Positions 33,149 to 41,965 of a DNA stretch of 64,000 nt are shown here, in pieces (within the stretch, counting starts at the first letter, position 1; each line of letters opens with the position of its first letter). The notes below the pieces were generated by a model. The model saw only the letters and a list, made by a program, of their open reading frames with translations, did not search any database and was not told the origin of the DNA. Both the position numbers and the translations under genes were made by a program. This DNA comes from Dehalococcoidia bacterium (GTDB lineage Bacteria > Chloroflexota > Dehalococcoidia > UBA2979): the NCBI GenBank assembly GCA_023228825.1, contig JALOAL010000012.1, positions 23,170 through 87,169 on the forward strand, read 5' to 3'.

Positions 33149-34087
33149 TTACCGGAATTGGGGCATGACTTCCTTCGCGAACAACTCCGCCGGCTCGCGC
33201 GTGTCCCGCCCGAAGAACTCCAGGTTGAACATCGTGCACCCGGCGTCGATGTGCTGCTGGATGCGCTCCGCGACCATCCCCGGCGTCCCGGACAGCGCGA
33301 GGTCCCCCTTCGGGTTGCCCATGTGGCCCCCAAAGATCTTCTGCGCCGTGTCCAGCATGGGCCCCAGCGTGGCCTCGTCCTTCGCGATCGTGACCAGGCA
33401 CTGCTGGGCCACCGTGACCTCGGAGGGGTCGCGGCCCACGGCCTCGCAGTGCTCATGGAGCACCCGCACCTTGTGGGCGATGTTGTCCTGCTGTCCCGCC
33501 AGGTTGTTCCAGATGTCCGCGTGACGGGCGGCGATGCGCATGGTCACCTTCTCGCCCGATCCGCCGATCAGCAGGCGCGGCTGCTTCTCCGGCTTCGGCT
33601 GGGTGACCACGTTCTCCGTCTGGAAGTGATCGCCCTGGAACGTGACGGCGTCCTCCTCACCCCACATGCGACGCAGGAGTTCCACGCCCTCGCGTAGTTG
33701 CCGCAGGCGCTCCTTCGTGGACTTGAAGGGCACGCCGAAGTCCGTGAACTCGCGCGGCATCCACCCCGCCCCCAGCCCGGGGATGATGCGCCCGCCGGAG
33801 ATGTGGTCCAGCGTCGCGATCGTCTTGCCCAGGTGCGCGGGGTTGCGCATCCCCACGGGCGTCACGAGCGTGCCGATGCTGACCCGGATGGTGATCGCGG
33901 CGAGGGCCGCCACCATGCTCCACGCCTCCAGCATGGGGATCTGGGGCGAGGTGGGCCCGTAGAGGTGGTCGTTCACCCAGAGCGAGTCGTAGCCCATCGC
34001 CTCGAACTCCGTGGCGGCGGTGCGGGACTCCTCCCAGATCCGCTTGATCTGCGGCACCATGGTGCCGAAGTGGACGTTGGTCATCAT
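33149..34087 (-). CDS. Luciferase-like (LLM) F420-dependent type oxidoreductase
   Basis: The 312-residue TIM-barrel protein has the typical N-terminus MVPQ...ATEFEAMGYDSLWVNDHLYGP, ISIGTLVTPV-like strand 4, the loop GLGAGWMPREFTDFGV and LIGGSGEKVTMRIAARHADIWN. These are marks of the F420-dependent branch common in Actinobacteria and Chloroflexota, although FMN relatives cannot be excluded. GGAGG is seven bases before the tandem ATGs at 34087/34084. Substrate unknown. Confidence 0.88.
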   Translation of the reverse strand: MMTNVHFGTMVPQIKRIWEESRTAATEFEAMGYDSLWVNDHLYGPTSPQIPMLEAWSMVAALAAITIRVSIGTLVTPVGMRNPAHLGKTIATLDHISGGRIIPGLGAGWMPREFTDFGVPFKSTKERLRQLREGVELLRRMWGEEDAVTFQGDHFQTENVVTQPKPEKQPRLLIGGSGEKVTMRIAARHADIWNNLAGQQDNIAHKVRVLHEHCEAVGRDPSEVTVAQQCLVTIAKDEATLGPMLDTAQKIFGGHMGNPKGDLALSGTPGMVAERIQQHIDAGCTMFNLEFFGRDTREPAELFAKEVMPQFR

Positions 34088-34141
34088 CGTGGGCCTCCTG
34101 AGTCCGTCACCCGATGCGTCATACGGTCTACGGCCAGGGAG

Positions 34142-34375
34142 ATGGAGGCATCGGTACCATCACCGGCGACAGGCATCACGTGCATAGTACGATCCGGCGC
34201 CAACCGCGTGCCGCTTGCGCTGTTGGCAGCCGTCACGTTGGTGGTCGCCGCAGTTCACATTCTTCCCAGCACTGCTACTGCTGCGGCGTATCCCGTCGAC
34301 GCGATGCAGGAAGTGCAGGGCTTGCATCCGGGAACGCCGGAGACCGTTGCGGATCGACGGACTTCTACTACATGA
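34142..34375 (+). CDS. Possible small secreted peptide, perhaps a broken gene
   Basis: In the 475-base gap 34088-34562 an ATG at 34142 opens 77 codons. They contain a convincing signal peptide (RVPLALLAAVTLVVAAV, then an ATA-rich cleavage region) followed by about 30 polar residues. The frame stops inside a perfect 18-base tandem duplication (34356-34391). In another frame the repeat encodes DFYYMTDFYYMVCGCEEHAYG, which reads like the continuation of a cysteine-containing peptide. A hairpin at 34481-34508 closes the unit. This may be an intact peptide gene or one broken by an indel near 34350; ribosome-binding context of the ATG is poor. No homologue is recognised. Confidence 0.35.
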   Translation: MEASVPSPATGITCIVRSGANRVPLALLAAVTLVVAAVHILPSTATAAAYPVDAMQEVQGLHPGTPETVADRRTSTT

Positions 34376-34391
34376 CGGACTTCTACTACAT
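34356..34391. repeat. Perfect 18-base tandem duplication
   Basis: GACGGACTTCTACTACAT occurs at 34356-34373 and again at 34374-34391 without mismatch, inside the possible small secreted peptide gene. Confidence 0.95.
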
Positions 34392-34480
34392 GGTGTGCGG
34401 TTGTGAGGAGCATGCCTATGGTGCGCCGGGATTCCCGCATCACCTGATGCCCCAACTAGCACCCAGGCTTGTGAGGGGCT

Positions 34481-34508
34481 GGGGAGGGGCGCCTACGGGC
34501 GCCTCCCC
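34481..34508 (+). terminator. Hairpin upstream of the MFS gene
   Basis: GGCGCC (34488-34493) pairs with GGCGCC (34498-34503) around TACG, and GGGGA (34481-34485) with TCCCC extends it past a GG bulge. CCTTGTG follows. It may end a transcript from the small peptide region. Confidence 0.5.
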
Positions 34509-34509
34509 C

Positions 34510-34543
34510 TTGTGCGGCCCCTTGTGCGGCCCCCTTGTGCGGC
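34510..34543. repeat. Three copies of TTGTGCGGC
   Basis: TTGTGCGGC begins at 34510, 34522 and 34535, spaced 12 and 13 bases, ending seven bases before the TACACT box of the MFS gene. Confidence 0.85.
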
Positions 34544-34549
34544 GAGGCG

Positions 34550-34555
34550 TACACT
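34550..34555 (+). promoter_or_regulatory. -10 element of a leaderless MFS gene
   Basis: TACACT is followed by seven bases and then GTG 34563, with no Shine-Dalgarno sequence between, so transcription probably starts at the GTG. Confidence 0.5.
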
Positions 34556-34562
34556 GACGCGC

Positions 34563-35867
34563 GTGAGCGAGGACACCGCGGCCCGCCCGAACGTGCTCGT
34601 CCGGCAGTTCCCGGCGCTCGCGTCGCGCGACTATTCCCTGCTCTTCACGAACTCCATGTTCGTGGCTGCCGCCAACTGGGCGCTGATCCTGGCGCGTGGG
34701 TGGCTGGTGTACGACCTGACCGAGTCCTCGACCGCCGTGGGCCTCGTCACGTTCGCGGGGATGGCGCCGTTCATCTTCGCGGCGCCCATCGCCGGAGCGC
34801 TGGCGGACCGCGTGGACCGGCGGCTGCTGCAACTCCAGGCCGCCTACGTCAGCATCATCGCTACCGGCCTCCTCACGCTCGTGACCGCCCTCGGCATGGT
34901 CGAGGTCTGGCACGTGGTGGTGCTGGCCCTGCTTGGCGGCATCTCGAGGGCGGCCCAACAGCCCACAGCGAACGCCATGGTGCCCAGCCTGGTACCGCCG
35001 GAGCACCTGCTGAACGCCATCGCGCTGCAGAGCATCTCTGTGCACGGGTCGCGCATTGTGGGGCCGCTGTTCGGGGCGGTGCTCCTGGAAACCGTGGGGC
35101 CGGGCGCCGTGTTCGGCCTGTCCACAGTGGCCATGATGGCGGGCAGCCTGGCCCTCTGGCGCATCCGCTACCGTTCGGCCCCGCCGGAGGTCCCGAGGCG
35201 TCTCACGGAGGGCCTGCTGACAGACGTCCGCGAGGGCGTGGAGTACGCCTTCACGGACCGTCGCATCGCCCTCGTCATCATCCTGGTGATCTTCCACTGC
35301 GGCCTGACCATGGCGTTCGACTCCATGATGCCGGCGCTCGCGAGCGAGGTGGGCGCCGCCGAACGAGGCTACTCGGCGATCCTCATTGGCCTCGGTGCGG
35401 GGGCGGTGGTGGGGACTGTCACGATCTCGCGGCTGCAGGCGGACGTCTCCACCGGGCGCGCGCTGGCTATCGCCGGCTTCGGATCGGGCGGGGCGATGGT
35501 GGTGCTCGGCACGTCCACGGTGATCGAGGTACTGGTGCTGGGGGCCTTCCTGGCCGGCGCCACGCAGGCGGCGTACATGTCGCTGTCACAGGTGCTGATC
35601 CTGGGCGTCACCCCGGACTACGTCCGAGGCCGCGTGATGGCCACCTTCGTCATGCTCGCCGCGGGACACATGGCCTTCATCAACCTCGGCTTCGGCGCCA
35701 CCGCTGACGTGGTGGGCGTGCGGCCGCTGCTGATCGTGCCCGGCCTGCTGTGGGCGGCCGCATTCCTCGGCGCGATCGTGGCGATTCCGGACCTGCGCGT
35801 GTTGCTCCGCACCGGCCGCTTCCGGGCGCACCTCGCCCCCGCCCCTGCCGAGGCCGCCGGTGGCTGA
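34563..35867 (+). CDS. MFS transporter, EntS/MFS_3-type exporter
   Basis: The 434-residue membrane protein has about 11-12 hydrophobic segments, the inter-helix motif LADRVDRRLL after helix 2-3, and a second-half repeat with the conserved loop VTPDYVRGRVMATF. The MFS_3 pattern is that of siderophore or drug exporters such as EntS; the substrate is unknown. The GTG start at 34563 is seven bases after TACACT and has no ribosome-binding site, so it is probably leaderless. It faces a second MFS gene of the same type across 43 bases. Confidence 0.88.
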   Translation: MSEDTAARPNVLVRQFPALASRDYSLLFTNSMFVAAANWALILARGWLVYDLTESSTAVGLVTFAGMAPFIFAAPIAGALADRVDRRLLQLQAAYVSIIATGLLTLVTALGMVEVWHVVVLALLGGISRAAQQPTANAMVPSLVPPEHLLNAIALQSISVHGSRIVGPLFGAVLLETVGPGAVFGLSTVAMMAGSLALWRIRYRSAPPEVPRRLTEGLLTDVREGVEYAFTDRRIALVIILVIFHCGLTMAFDSMMPALASEVGAAERGYSAILIGLGAGAVVGTVTISRLQADVSTGRALAIAGFGSGGAMVVLGTSTVIEVLVLGAFLAGATQAAYMSLSQVLILGVTPDYVRGRVMATFVMLAAGHMAFINLGFGATADVVGVRPLLIVPGLLWAAAFLGAIVAIPDLRVLLRTGRFRAHLAPAPAEAAGG

Positions 35868-35910
35868 CCAGCCGAGGCGCTGAAGGGAGCCCTCCCACGT
35901 GCGGTCGCCC

Positions 35911-37203
35911 TCAGTCGAGGGCGCGGAGGTCGTGCTGGGTGAGGAAGGCCCAGACCGCACAGCCGGTGAGGATGACGCCGGACAGCACCAGGTAACGGTC
36001 CGCGCCGATCAACTCGGCGCCAATGCCGCTCAGCAGCGCCCCCAGGGGGATGAGGCCAGCGATGGACAGCGAGTAGATGCTCATCACCCGGCCCATCATC
36101 TCGTTGGGCGTGTTGGACTGGATCAGCGTCTGGTTCATGTTCACGTAGATGCCGCCGCCCAGCCCCCAGACCACCATCACCACGGCCGTGAACGCGTACC
36201 ACGGCGACAGGCCCAGGACGCAGATCACCGGGCCGGCCACCAGCAGGTTCGTGACGAACACGTTCCCCTTCCCCGTCATCTCGCGGCGCGTCACCAGGAA
36301 GATCGACATCGCCAGCATGCCGATCGAGGTGTACGCCAGTAGCAGGCCGTTCAACGCCGGCCCCACCCCGAGTTTCGTGCGCGCCACCTCCGGGATGAGG
36401 GTGAAGGTGGGCCCGAGCATGAACAGGCCCGTGAAGATCGAGACGATCACCAGGCCTCGGAGCGCGGGGTCGCCGAAGACAAAGCGCATCCCCTCCGTCG
36501 CCGCCTCGCGCATGCCGGGGCGGGCGGCGGGCTGAGCCGGCCGCTCCAGGCGCACCCCCAGCATGAACGCGACCGCCACGAGGTAGAGCGAAGCCTGCAG
36601 CGCGAACGCGCCGCCAAAGTCGAACAGGGCGATGGCGCCGCCGGCGAACACGGTGCCGAAGAACTGCGCCAGGTTCTGGCCCATCGTCCGCAGCACGATG
36701 CCGTTCATCAGCCGCTCCGTGGGCACGATCATCTGCACGATCGCCGTCAGCGGAGGTTGCACGGCCGCCGTCGCGAACCCCACGGCCAGCGCGGTCGCCA
36801 GCGCGAACCAGGCGTTCATCGCGCCTGTCCACGAGAGCACCGCCACCACCGTGAGCACCGCCGCGCCCGCCACGTTGGCGACGACCACCATCCGGCGGCG
36901 ATCCATGCGATCTGCCCACACGCCGGCGGGGATGGTGACGAAGAACGCGGGGATGCCGAGCGCAAACCCCACGGCGCCGGCCAGCCCCGCACGTTCTGTC
37001 AGTTCCAGCACCAGCAGCACGAACGCGAACCGCTGCGCGCCAAAGACCAGGAAGTAGAAAAACGTGGCCGCCCAGTAGTTCCGGAACGAGGCGTCCCGGA
37101 ACAGGTCCATCACGCCGGGCGGCCTCGCGTCCGAGGGCTGAGCGGGAGCCTCGCGGCTGCCGGGCGGCGCCGTGGACGGCGGTGTGGGGGCGGTCTGCGC
37201 CAT
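35911..37203 (-). CDS. MFS transporter, EntS/MFS_3-type exporter
   Basis: The 430-residue protein has a hydrophilic, proline-rich N-terminus, then about 12 hydrophobic helices with VWADRMDRRRMVV between helices 2 and 3 and NTPNEMMGRVMSIYSLSI in the second half. It belongs to the same MFS_3 group as the convergent neighbour but shares only the general family features, so it is not a recent duplicate. A hairpin (37219-37237) lies just upstream, towards the amidohydrolase gene. Substrate unknown. Confidence 0.87.
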   Translation of the reverse strand: MAQTAPTPPSTAPPGSREAPAQPSDARPPGVMDLFRDASFRNYWAATFFYFLVFGAQRFAFVLLVLELTERAGLAGAVGFALGIPAFFVTIPAGVWADRMDRRRMVVVANVAGAAVLTVVAVLSWTGAMNAWFALATALAVGFATAAVQPPLTAIVQMIVPTERLMNGIVLRTMGQNLAQFFGTVFAGGAIALFDFGGAFALQASLYLVAVAFMLGVRLERPAQPAARPGMREAATEGMRFVFGDPALRGLVIVSIFTGLFMLGPTFTLIPEVARTKLGVGPALNGLLLAYTSIGMLAMSIFLVTRREMTGKGNVFVTNLLVAGPVICVLGLSPWYAFTAVVMVVWGLGGGIYVNMNQTLIQSNTPNEMMGRVMSIYSLSIAGLIPLGALLSGIGAELIGADRYLVLSGVILTGCAVWAFLTQHDLRALD

Positions 37204-37316
37204 CGGACGGGCCCGTCTACCCCTCGGCGGGAGGGGTGACTACCAGAAGGTGAAGCCGGGCGATGATAACGCAGGAAATGACGGCTGCGCGGCGGCCTGA
37301 GGTCGCCCGAGAGGCG

Positions 37317-38930
37317 TCAGGCGCGCTCGTAGACCACCTGCCCGTCGACCACGGTCATGTCCACGCCCTGGAACCGCAGTTCCTGCACGGGCACCCGCGC
37401 GATGTCGTTCGCGAGCACCACGAGGTCCGCGAGTTTGCCGGGCTCCAGGCTGCCCTTCTTGCGCTCGTCGAAGGAGGCGTAGGCGGCGTTGATCGTCTGC
37501 ATGCGGATGGCCGTGGTCAGGTCCACGCGCTCGTCCGGGCCGCAGACGTCGCCCGCGCGGGTCGCCCTGGTGATCGCCTGCTCGATCTGGAAGAGCGGGC
37601 GGTAGTCCGTGACCGGAGAGTCGGAGGACGCCGCGACGATCACGCCTCGGTCCATGAGCGACTTCGCCGGGAACATCACGTCCGCCCGGCGCCGGCCGTA
37701 GTTCTTGATGTAGCCGTCGCCGAACTCCCAGAAGAACGCCGGCTGCATGGCCGGCACGATGCCGAAGGCCACGATGCGGTCTTGCAGGTCCGGCGGCGTG
37801 ATGCCGCAGTGGTCGATGCGATGGCGCAGGCCCTCGCGCGGGTGTTCGTGCTGGGCGCGCTCCATGGCCGTCAGCGTCTGCTCCACCGCACGGTCGCCCA
37901 CGGCGTGCACCGTGCATTGCCAGCCGCCCCGGTGCGCCCGTCCGATCAGGCCGTCTAGGTCGTCCTGGCGCCAGTAGGCGATGCCGGAGTCCTCCGGGTC
38001 GCTCGTGTACGGCTCGCGTGTGGCCGCCGTGGGGCCGGAGGACGACCCGTCCGTCATCACCTTGAACGCCCCGATGCGCAGGTGGTCGTTGCCGAAGCCG
38101 GTGCGGAAGCCCGTGTTCAGGATCGGGACGTGCGGGTGGTCCAGCCCGTTCACGGTGACGAAGGCGTAGATCCGCACCTGCAGGTCGCCCGCGTCCAGGA
38201 GGTCGGTGGCGATGTTCATGGTGTCGCCGGCCATGCCGCCGGCGTCCTGCACGCTGGTGCAGCCGGCGGCCAGGTTCGCCTCATTCGCCAGCAGCAGCCA
38301 GCGCCGGTACTCCTCGCGCGTGGGCTCGGCGGGGGTGCGGAGGGGGCCCGTGGCGCGCTCGTAGGCCACGCCCGTGAGGTTGCCCTCCATGTCCCGGTCG
38401 TAGCGCCCGCCGTCCACGTCCGGCGCCTGCGGATCCAGGCCGGCGAGTTCCATGGCCCTGGTGTTGAAGGAGACGATGTGCCCGCAGGTGCGGGTGAAGA
38501 GCACCGGGTGGTCCGGCGCCACGGCGTCCCAGTCTGCCCGGTTCGGGTGCCGCTGTTCCACGAGATAGTCCTGGTTGTAGCCCCGCCCTCGGATCCAGGA
38601 GCCGGCGGGCAGCGCGGCCGCCCGGCGGTGCACCTCTTCCTGCAGGGCGCGGATGCTGTCCATGCCCGGCGCCTTGCAGTCGATCGACTCCTGGGCGCCC
38701 CCCACGCCGCTGAAGTGCTGGTGCGCGTCGATGAACCCCGGGAGCAGCGAGCGCCCGCGCAGGTCCACGCGCCGCGTGGCCGGCCCGGCCGTCGCGTGCA
38801 CCTCGGCCGTGGAGCCCACGGCCAGGATGCGGCCGTCCGAGACCGCGAGGGCCTCCGCGATCGAGTCCTGCGCGTCCACGGTGTGCACCGGGCCGCCGCT
38901 GAAGATGATGTCCGCTCGATCACCTGCCAT
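37317..38930 (-). CDS. Amidohydrolase of the YtcJ-like family
   Basis: The 537-residue protein has the metal ligands of the amidohydrolase barrel: GFIDAHQHFSG near residue 62, a central HAVGDRAVEQTL, IDHCGI and ASSDSPVTDYRPL near the C-terminus. It ends with the small beta-sandwich typical of YtcJ (LADLVVLANDIARV). Family members hydrolyse N-acyl or cyclic amides; the substrate is not known. No signal peptide. It is divergent from the M20 peptidase gene (206 bases apart), which may process a related amide. Confidence 0.88.
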   Translation of the reverse strand: MAGDRADIIFSGGPVHTVDAQDSIAEALAVSDGRILAVGSTAEVHATAGPATRRVDLRGRSLLPGFIDAHQHFSGVGGAQESIDCKAPGMDSIRALQEEVHRRAAALPAGSWIRGRGYNQDYLVEQRHPNRADWDAVAPDHPVLFTRTCGHIVSFNTRAMELAGLDPQAPDVDGGRYDRDMEGNLTGVAYERATGPLRTPAEPTREEYRRWLLLANEANLAAGCTSVQDAGGMAGDTMNIATDLLDAGDLQVRIYAFVTVNGLDHPHVPILNTGFRTGFGNDHLRIGAFKVMTDGSSSGPTAATREPYTSDPEDSGIAYWRQDDLDGLIGRAHRGGWQCTVHAVGDRAVEQTLTAMERAQHEHPREGLRHRIDHCGITPPDLQDRIVAFGIVPAMQPAFFWEFGDGYIKNYGRRRADVMFPAKSLMDRGVIVAASSDSPVTDYRPLFQIEQAITRATRAGDVCGPDERVDLTTAIRMQTINAAYASFDERKKGSLEPGKLADLVVLANDIARVPVQELRFQGVDMTVVDGQVVYERA

Positions 38931-39136
38931 CGGGACCCCCGCTCGCCGGTCAGGCGTTCACCCGCACGTGAGTGTGCTTGCTTCGCCTGCCGATACTACT
39001 CGGAGCCGTCGCCCTCGTGTCTGAGGACTGCGCGTCTCCGCGTGGGCCTCGGTAGGTCGCGGCCCACCGCCATGAGGGAGCGCGGCGCCCGCCGCGTTGG
39101 CGGCCCCTGCGGGGGATACCAGGGGAGGGGGAACCG

Positions 39137-40477
39137 ATGGCCAACGCCATCGACGGGAGCGTCATCAACTGGCCGAGCGTCCACCGCGAGGCACTGGACA
39201 TCCTGAAGGCCTACCTGCGCATCGACACGTCAAACCCGCCGGGCCGCGAGGCGCCGGCCGCACGCTTCCTGGGCGCGCTCCTGGAGGCCGAGGGCATCCA
39301 GACGCGCTACCTGGAGACGGCGCCGGAGCGCGAGATCCTGTACGCGCGCATCCCGGGCGACGGCAGCAAGCGCGCCTTCATGCTCTGCAACCACACGGAC
39401 GTGGTCCCCGTGGAGCCGCAGTTCTGGACGAAGCCGGCCTTCGAAGGCGTGGAGGAGGGCAACCGCATCTACGGGCGCGGCGCGGTGGACATGAAGGGCT
39501 TTGGCGTCATGCAGTTGATGGCGTTCCTGCTGGTGAAGCGGAGCGGCATCCCCCTGAAGCGCGACCTGATCTTCTGCGCCGTCCCGGACGAGGAGGCGCT
39601 GGGCGCCTACGGTATGCAGTGGCTCTGCGACCACCACCCGGAACTGGTGGACGAGGTCGAGTACGAGATGAACGAGGGCGGCTCCGGCTCCACCGAGTTT
39701 CAGGGCAAGGCGCGCCAGGTCTTCACCGTGGCCACCACGGAGAAGCAGGTCTGCTGGCTGCGCCTGACCGCTGTGGGCACGCCCGGACACGGCAGCGTGC
39801 CCCACGACCTGGAGGAGAACTCCGCAGTACGCCTCGCGAAGGCCGTGCAACGCCTCGCGGAGTGGGAGCGCCCGCTGACGTTCGTGCCGGAGACGGAGGC
39901 CTGGGTGACGCGCCTGGCAGAGGCCGGGCTCCTCCCGGGTTTCGACGAGCGCGCCCGCCTGGAGGACACGATCCGCGCCTCGCCTCCGCTGCGGGCGATG
40001 TTCACGAACACCCTGAACGTCACCATGCTGGAGTCCGGCATCAAGGCGAACGTGATCCCCGCCCAGAGCACCGCCGTCGTGGACTGCCGCCTGCTGCCCG
40101 GCCAGTCGCGCGAGGACTGGCGACAGTCCGTGCAGGACCGCATCGGCGACGAGCGCGTGACCGTGGACTTCCACGAGCAGATCGCCGGCGACGTGGAGCC
40201 CGCCTCGGCGCCCTGGGACACCGAGTTCTACCGCGTGATCGAGGACGTCATCACCGAGGCCATCGAGGACGCCGTGGTGGTGCCCTCGATGACCGTGGGG
40301 GGCACGGACAACCGCTTCCTGCGCGCCCGCGGCATCCCCGCCTACGGCTTCGCCCCGTGCGTGCTGAGCGCGGAAGAACGCGCGGGCTTCCACGGCAACG
40401 ACGAGTACCTGACCGTGGAGAACCTCAACATGGGCTGCGAACTCACCTACGAGATCGTCCGCCGCATGTGCGCCTGA
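39137..40477 (+). CDS. M20/M25/M40-family metallopeptidase
   Basis: The 446-residue protein has LCNHTDVVPVE (first zinc ligand), YGRGAVDMKGFGVMQL (bridging Asp), PDEEALGAYG (catalytic Glu pair), a dimerisation lid with GTPGHGSVPHD, and the final zinc histidine in GFHGNDEYL. This fits carboxypeptidase/acylase-type M20 enzymes that cleave dipeptides or N-acyl amino acids. AGGGGGA precedes the ATG. A paralogue lies at 59104-60408 with the same C-terminal pattern (GCELTY, IVRR and a final CA). Confidence 0.9.
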   Translation: MANAIDGSVINWPSVHREALDILKAYLRIDTSNPPGREAPAARFLGALLEAEGIQTRYLETAPEREILYARIPGDGSKRAFMLCNHTDVVPVEPQFWTKPAFEGVEEGNRIYGRGAVDMKGFGVMQLMAFLLVKRSGIPLKRDLIFCAVPDEEALGAYGMQWLCDHHPELVDEVEYEMNEGGSGSTEFQGKARQVFTVATTEKQVCWLRLTAVGTPGHGSVPHDLEENSAVRLAKAVQRLAEWERPLTFVPETEAWVTRLAEAGLLPGFDERARLEDTIRASPPLRAMFTNTLNVTMLESGIKANVIPAQSTAVVDCRLLPGQSREDWRQSVQDRIGDERVTVDFHEQIAGDVEPASAPWDTEFYRVIEDVITEAIEDAVVVPSMTVGGTDNRFLRARGIPAYGFAPCVLSAEERAGFHGNDEYLTVENLNMGCELTYEIVRRMCA

Positions 40478-40492
40478 CTCCGCAGGCCCTCG

Positions 40493-40969
40493 CTACTGGC
40501 GCTCGTAGGTGCCCATCAGCCGGTTCATGCCGAGCGTGACGGGCTCGATGGCCTGGAGGAGTTGCCAGTGGGCGAGGCCGGGCTCCAGGTCCAGTTCCTC
40601 GCTGAGGGCGAAGAGCCAGAAGAAGTAGTGGTGTGCGCCGTGGCCGTTGGGCGGCATGGGGCCGTTCCACTGCGTCTTGCCGAAGTCCGTGCGGCCGTTT
40701 GTGTACTCGGTGGCGCCTTCGGCCAGTGAGCGCACGTCACCGGGGATGTTGTAGAGCACCCAGTGCACGAAGCCGTACGAGCCGGGCGACACCAGCGGCG
40801 CGTCTGGGTCGTGGCAGATCAGCGCGAACGAGCGCGTGCCCTCCGGCGGCTCGGTCCACGCGAGGGCTGGCGAGACGTCCTCGCCCTCGCCCGTGTGTTT
40901 CTGAGGGATGGGCCCGCCGCTGGTGAAGGCGGGGCTGGTCAGTTGCATGGACGTGGGGGCGAAACCCAT
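40493..40969 (-). CDS. YbhB/YbcL (PEBP) family protein
   Basis: The 158-residue protein has the phosphatidylethanolamine-binding fold motifs: SPALAWTEPPEGTRSFALICHDPDAP, FVHWVLYNIPGDV and GAHHYFFWLFAL. Bacterial members are cytoplasmic or exported ligand-binding proteins without a settled role. No signal peptide. It converges with the M20 gene after 15 bases and is last in a run of four minus-strand genes. Confidence 0.9.
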   Translation of the reverse strand: MGFAPTSMQLTSPAFTSGGPIPQKHTGEGEDVSPALAWTEPPEGTRSFALICHDPDAPLVSPGSYGFVHWVLYNIPGDVRSLAEGATEYTNGRTDFGKTQWNGPMPPNGHGAHHYFFWLFALSEELDLEPGLAHWQLLQAIEPVTLGMNRLMGTYERQ

Positions 40970-40996
40970 CGGTACCTCCTGAAGTGCATTCCGAGC

Positions 40997-41965
40997 CTAC
41001 CCCGCAGACGCACGTGCGGGATCAAGCGCGCGCATGAGGACGGTGAACAGCGTGAGATACGGCACGTCCACGCCCAGGGCCTCCGCGCGCCGCAGCGGCT
41101 CGCCGAAGATCGCCCCCACCTCCAGCGGGCGGCCCTCCACGAAGTCGATCATCGTGCTCGGGCGGTAGGCGGCCATCGCCTCCGTCGCGCGCAGCATCGC
41201 GGGGATCGCCTCCCCCGCATCGAGGCGTGTCGAAGCGCCGTGGGCCTCGAGGTCGGCGTTCGCAGCGGCGATCACCTCGCGCATAGTCGCCTCGGCGGCG
41301 GCGCGGAGGTCGGGGTTGGACATAATACGGTCAGTTGTGATCCCGCCGGCAGTGACGGCCAGGCCGTTGAAGGGGATGTTCCAGAGCAACTTGTTCCACC
41401 GCGCGGCCAGCAGGCTCGGCGCGGTCTGCACGGTCACCGCGGCGCCGTCCCACAGCGACCGCGCGTCCTCCAGCGTCTCGGGGGCGTCGAGGAAGTGCGC
41501 GAGCGTGACGGCGCCGTAGTCGATGTGGTGCACCACGCCGGGGCGGAGGCGGTTGATACAGGTGAACGCCAGCCCGCCGAAGATGCGCTCCGCGCCGAAC
41601 CACCCGGCGAACGTGTCCTCCAGGCCCAGGCCGTTCATCAGCAACAGGATTCGGGTGCGCTCGCCCACGCAGGGGGCGATGAGGGCGCGCGCCTCGAGGA
41701 CGGCGGTGGCCTTCAGCGCGCACACCACCCAGTCGACCGGCCCGGTCGCCGCGATCTCCTCCGCCGTCCGATGCACGGAGGGCCGGTGGAGGTGGAAGTC
41801 GCCGTCCTTGCTGCGCACCTCCAGGCCGCGCTCCCGCACGGCCGCGTAGTCGCCACGCATCAGGAAGTGCACATCGTGGCCCGCCTGCGCCAGGCGCGCT
41901 CCGTAGTAGCAGCCCACCGCGCCCGCGCCGATGACCGCGACCCGCCGAGGGCTGCCGGTGGTCAC
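40997..41965 (-). CDS. panE: 2-Dehydropantoate 2-reductase family protein
   Basis: The 322-residue protein has the N-terminal NADPH site VIGAGAVGCYYGARLAQAG, the middle DWVVCALKA, the catalytic lysine in WNKLLWNIPFNGLAV and the C-terminal helical ketopantoate-binding part. PanE makes pantoate for CoA synthesis, but many paralogues act on other keto acids. It is not beside other pan genes, so the exact reaction is open. Its GTG start overlaps the stop of the quinone-oxidoreductase gene (GTGA). Confidence 0.8.
   Translation of the reverse strand: MTTGSPRRVAVIGAGAVGCYYGARLAQAGHDVHFLMRGDYAAVRERGLEVRSKDGDFHLHRPSVHRTAEEIAATGPVDWVVCALKATAVLEARALIAPCVGERTRILLLMNGLGLEDTFAGWFGAERIFGGLAFTCINRLRPGVVHHIDYGAVTLAHFLDAPETLEDARSLWDGAAVTVQTAPSLLAARWNKLLWNIPFNGLAVTAGGITTDRIMSNPDLRAAAEATMREVIAAANADLEAHGASTRLDAGEAIPAMLRATEAMAAYRPSTMIDFVEGRPLEVGAIFGEPLRRAEALGVDVPYLTLFTVLMRALDPARASAG

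Noticed and set aside
37219..37237. Hairpin ACCCCT/AGGGGT between amidohydrolase and MFS genes as a terminator
   Set aside because: Six pairs with a seven-base loop and no T-run in G+C-rich DNA is weak; not listed as a feature.
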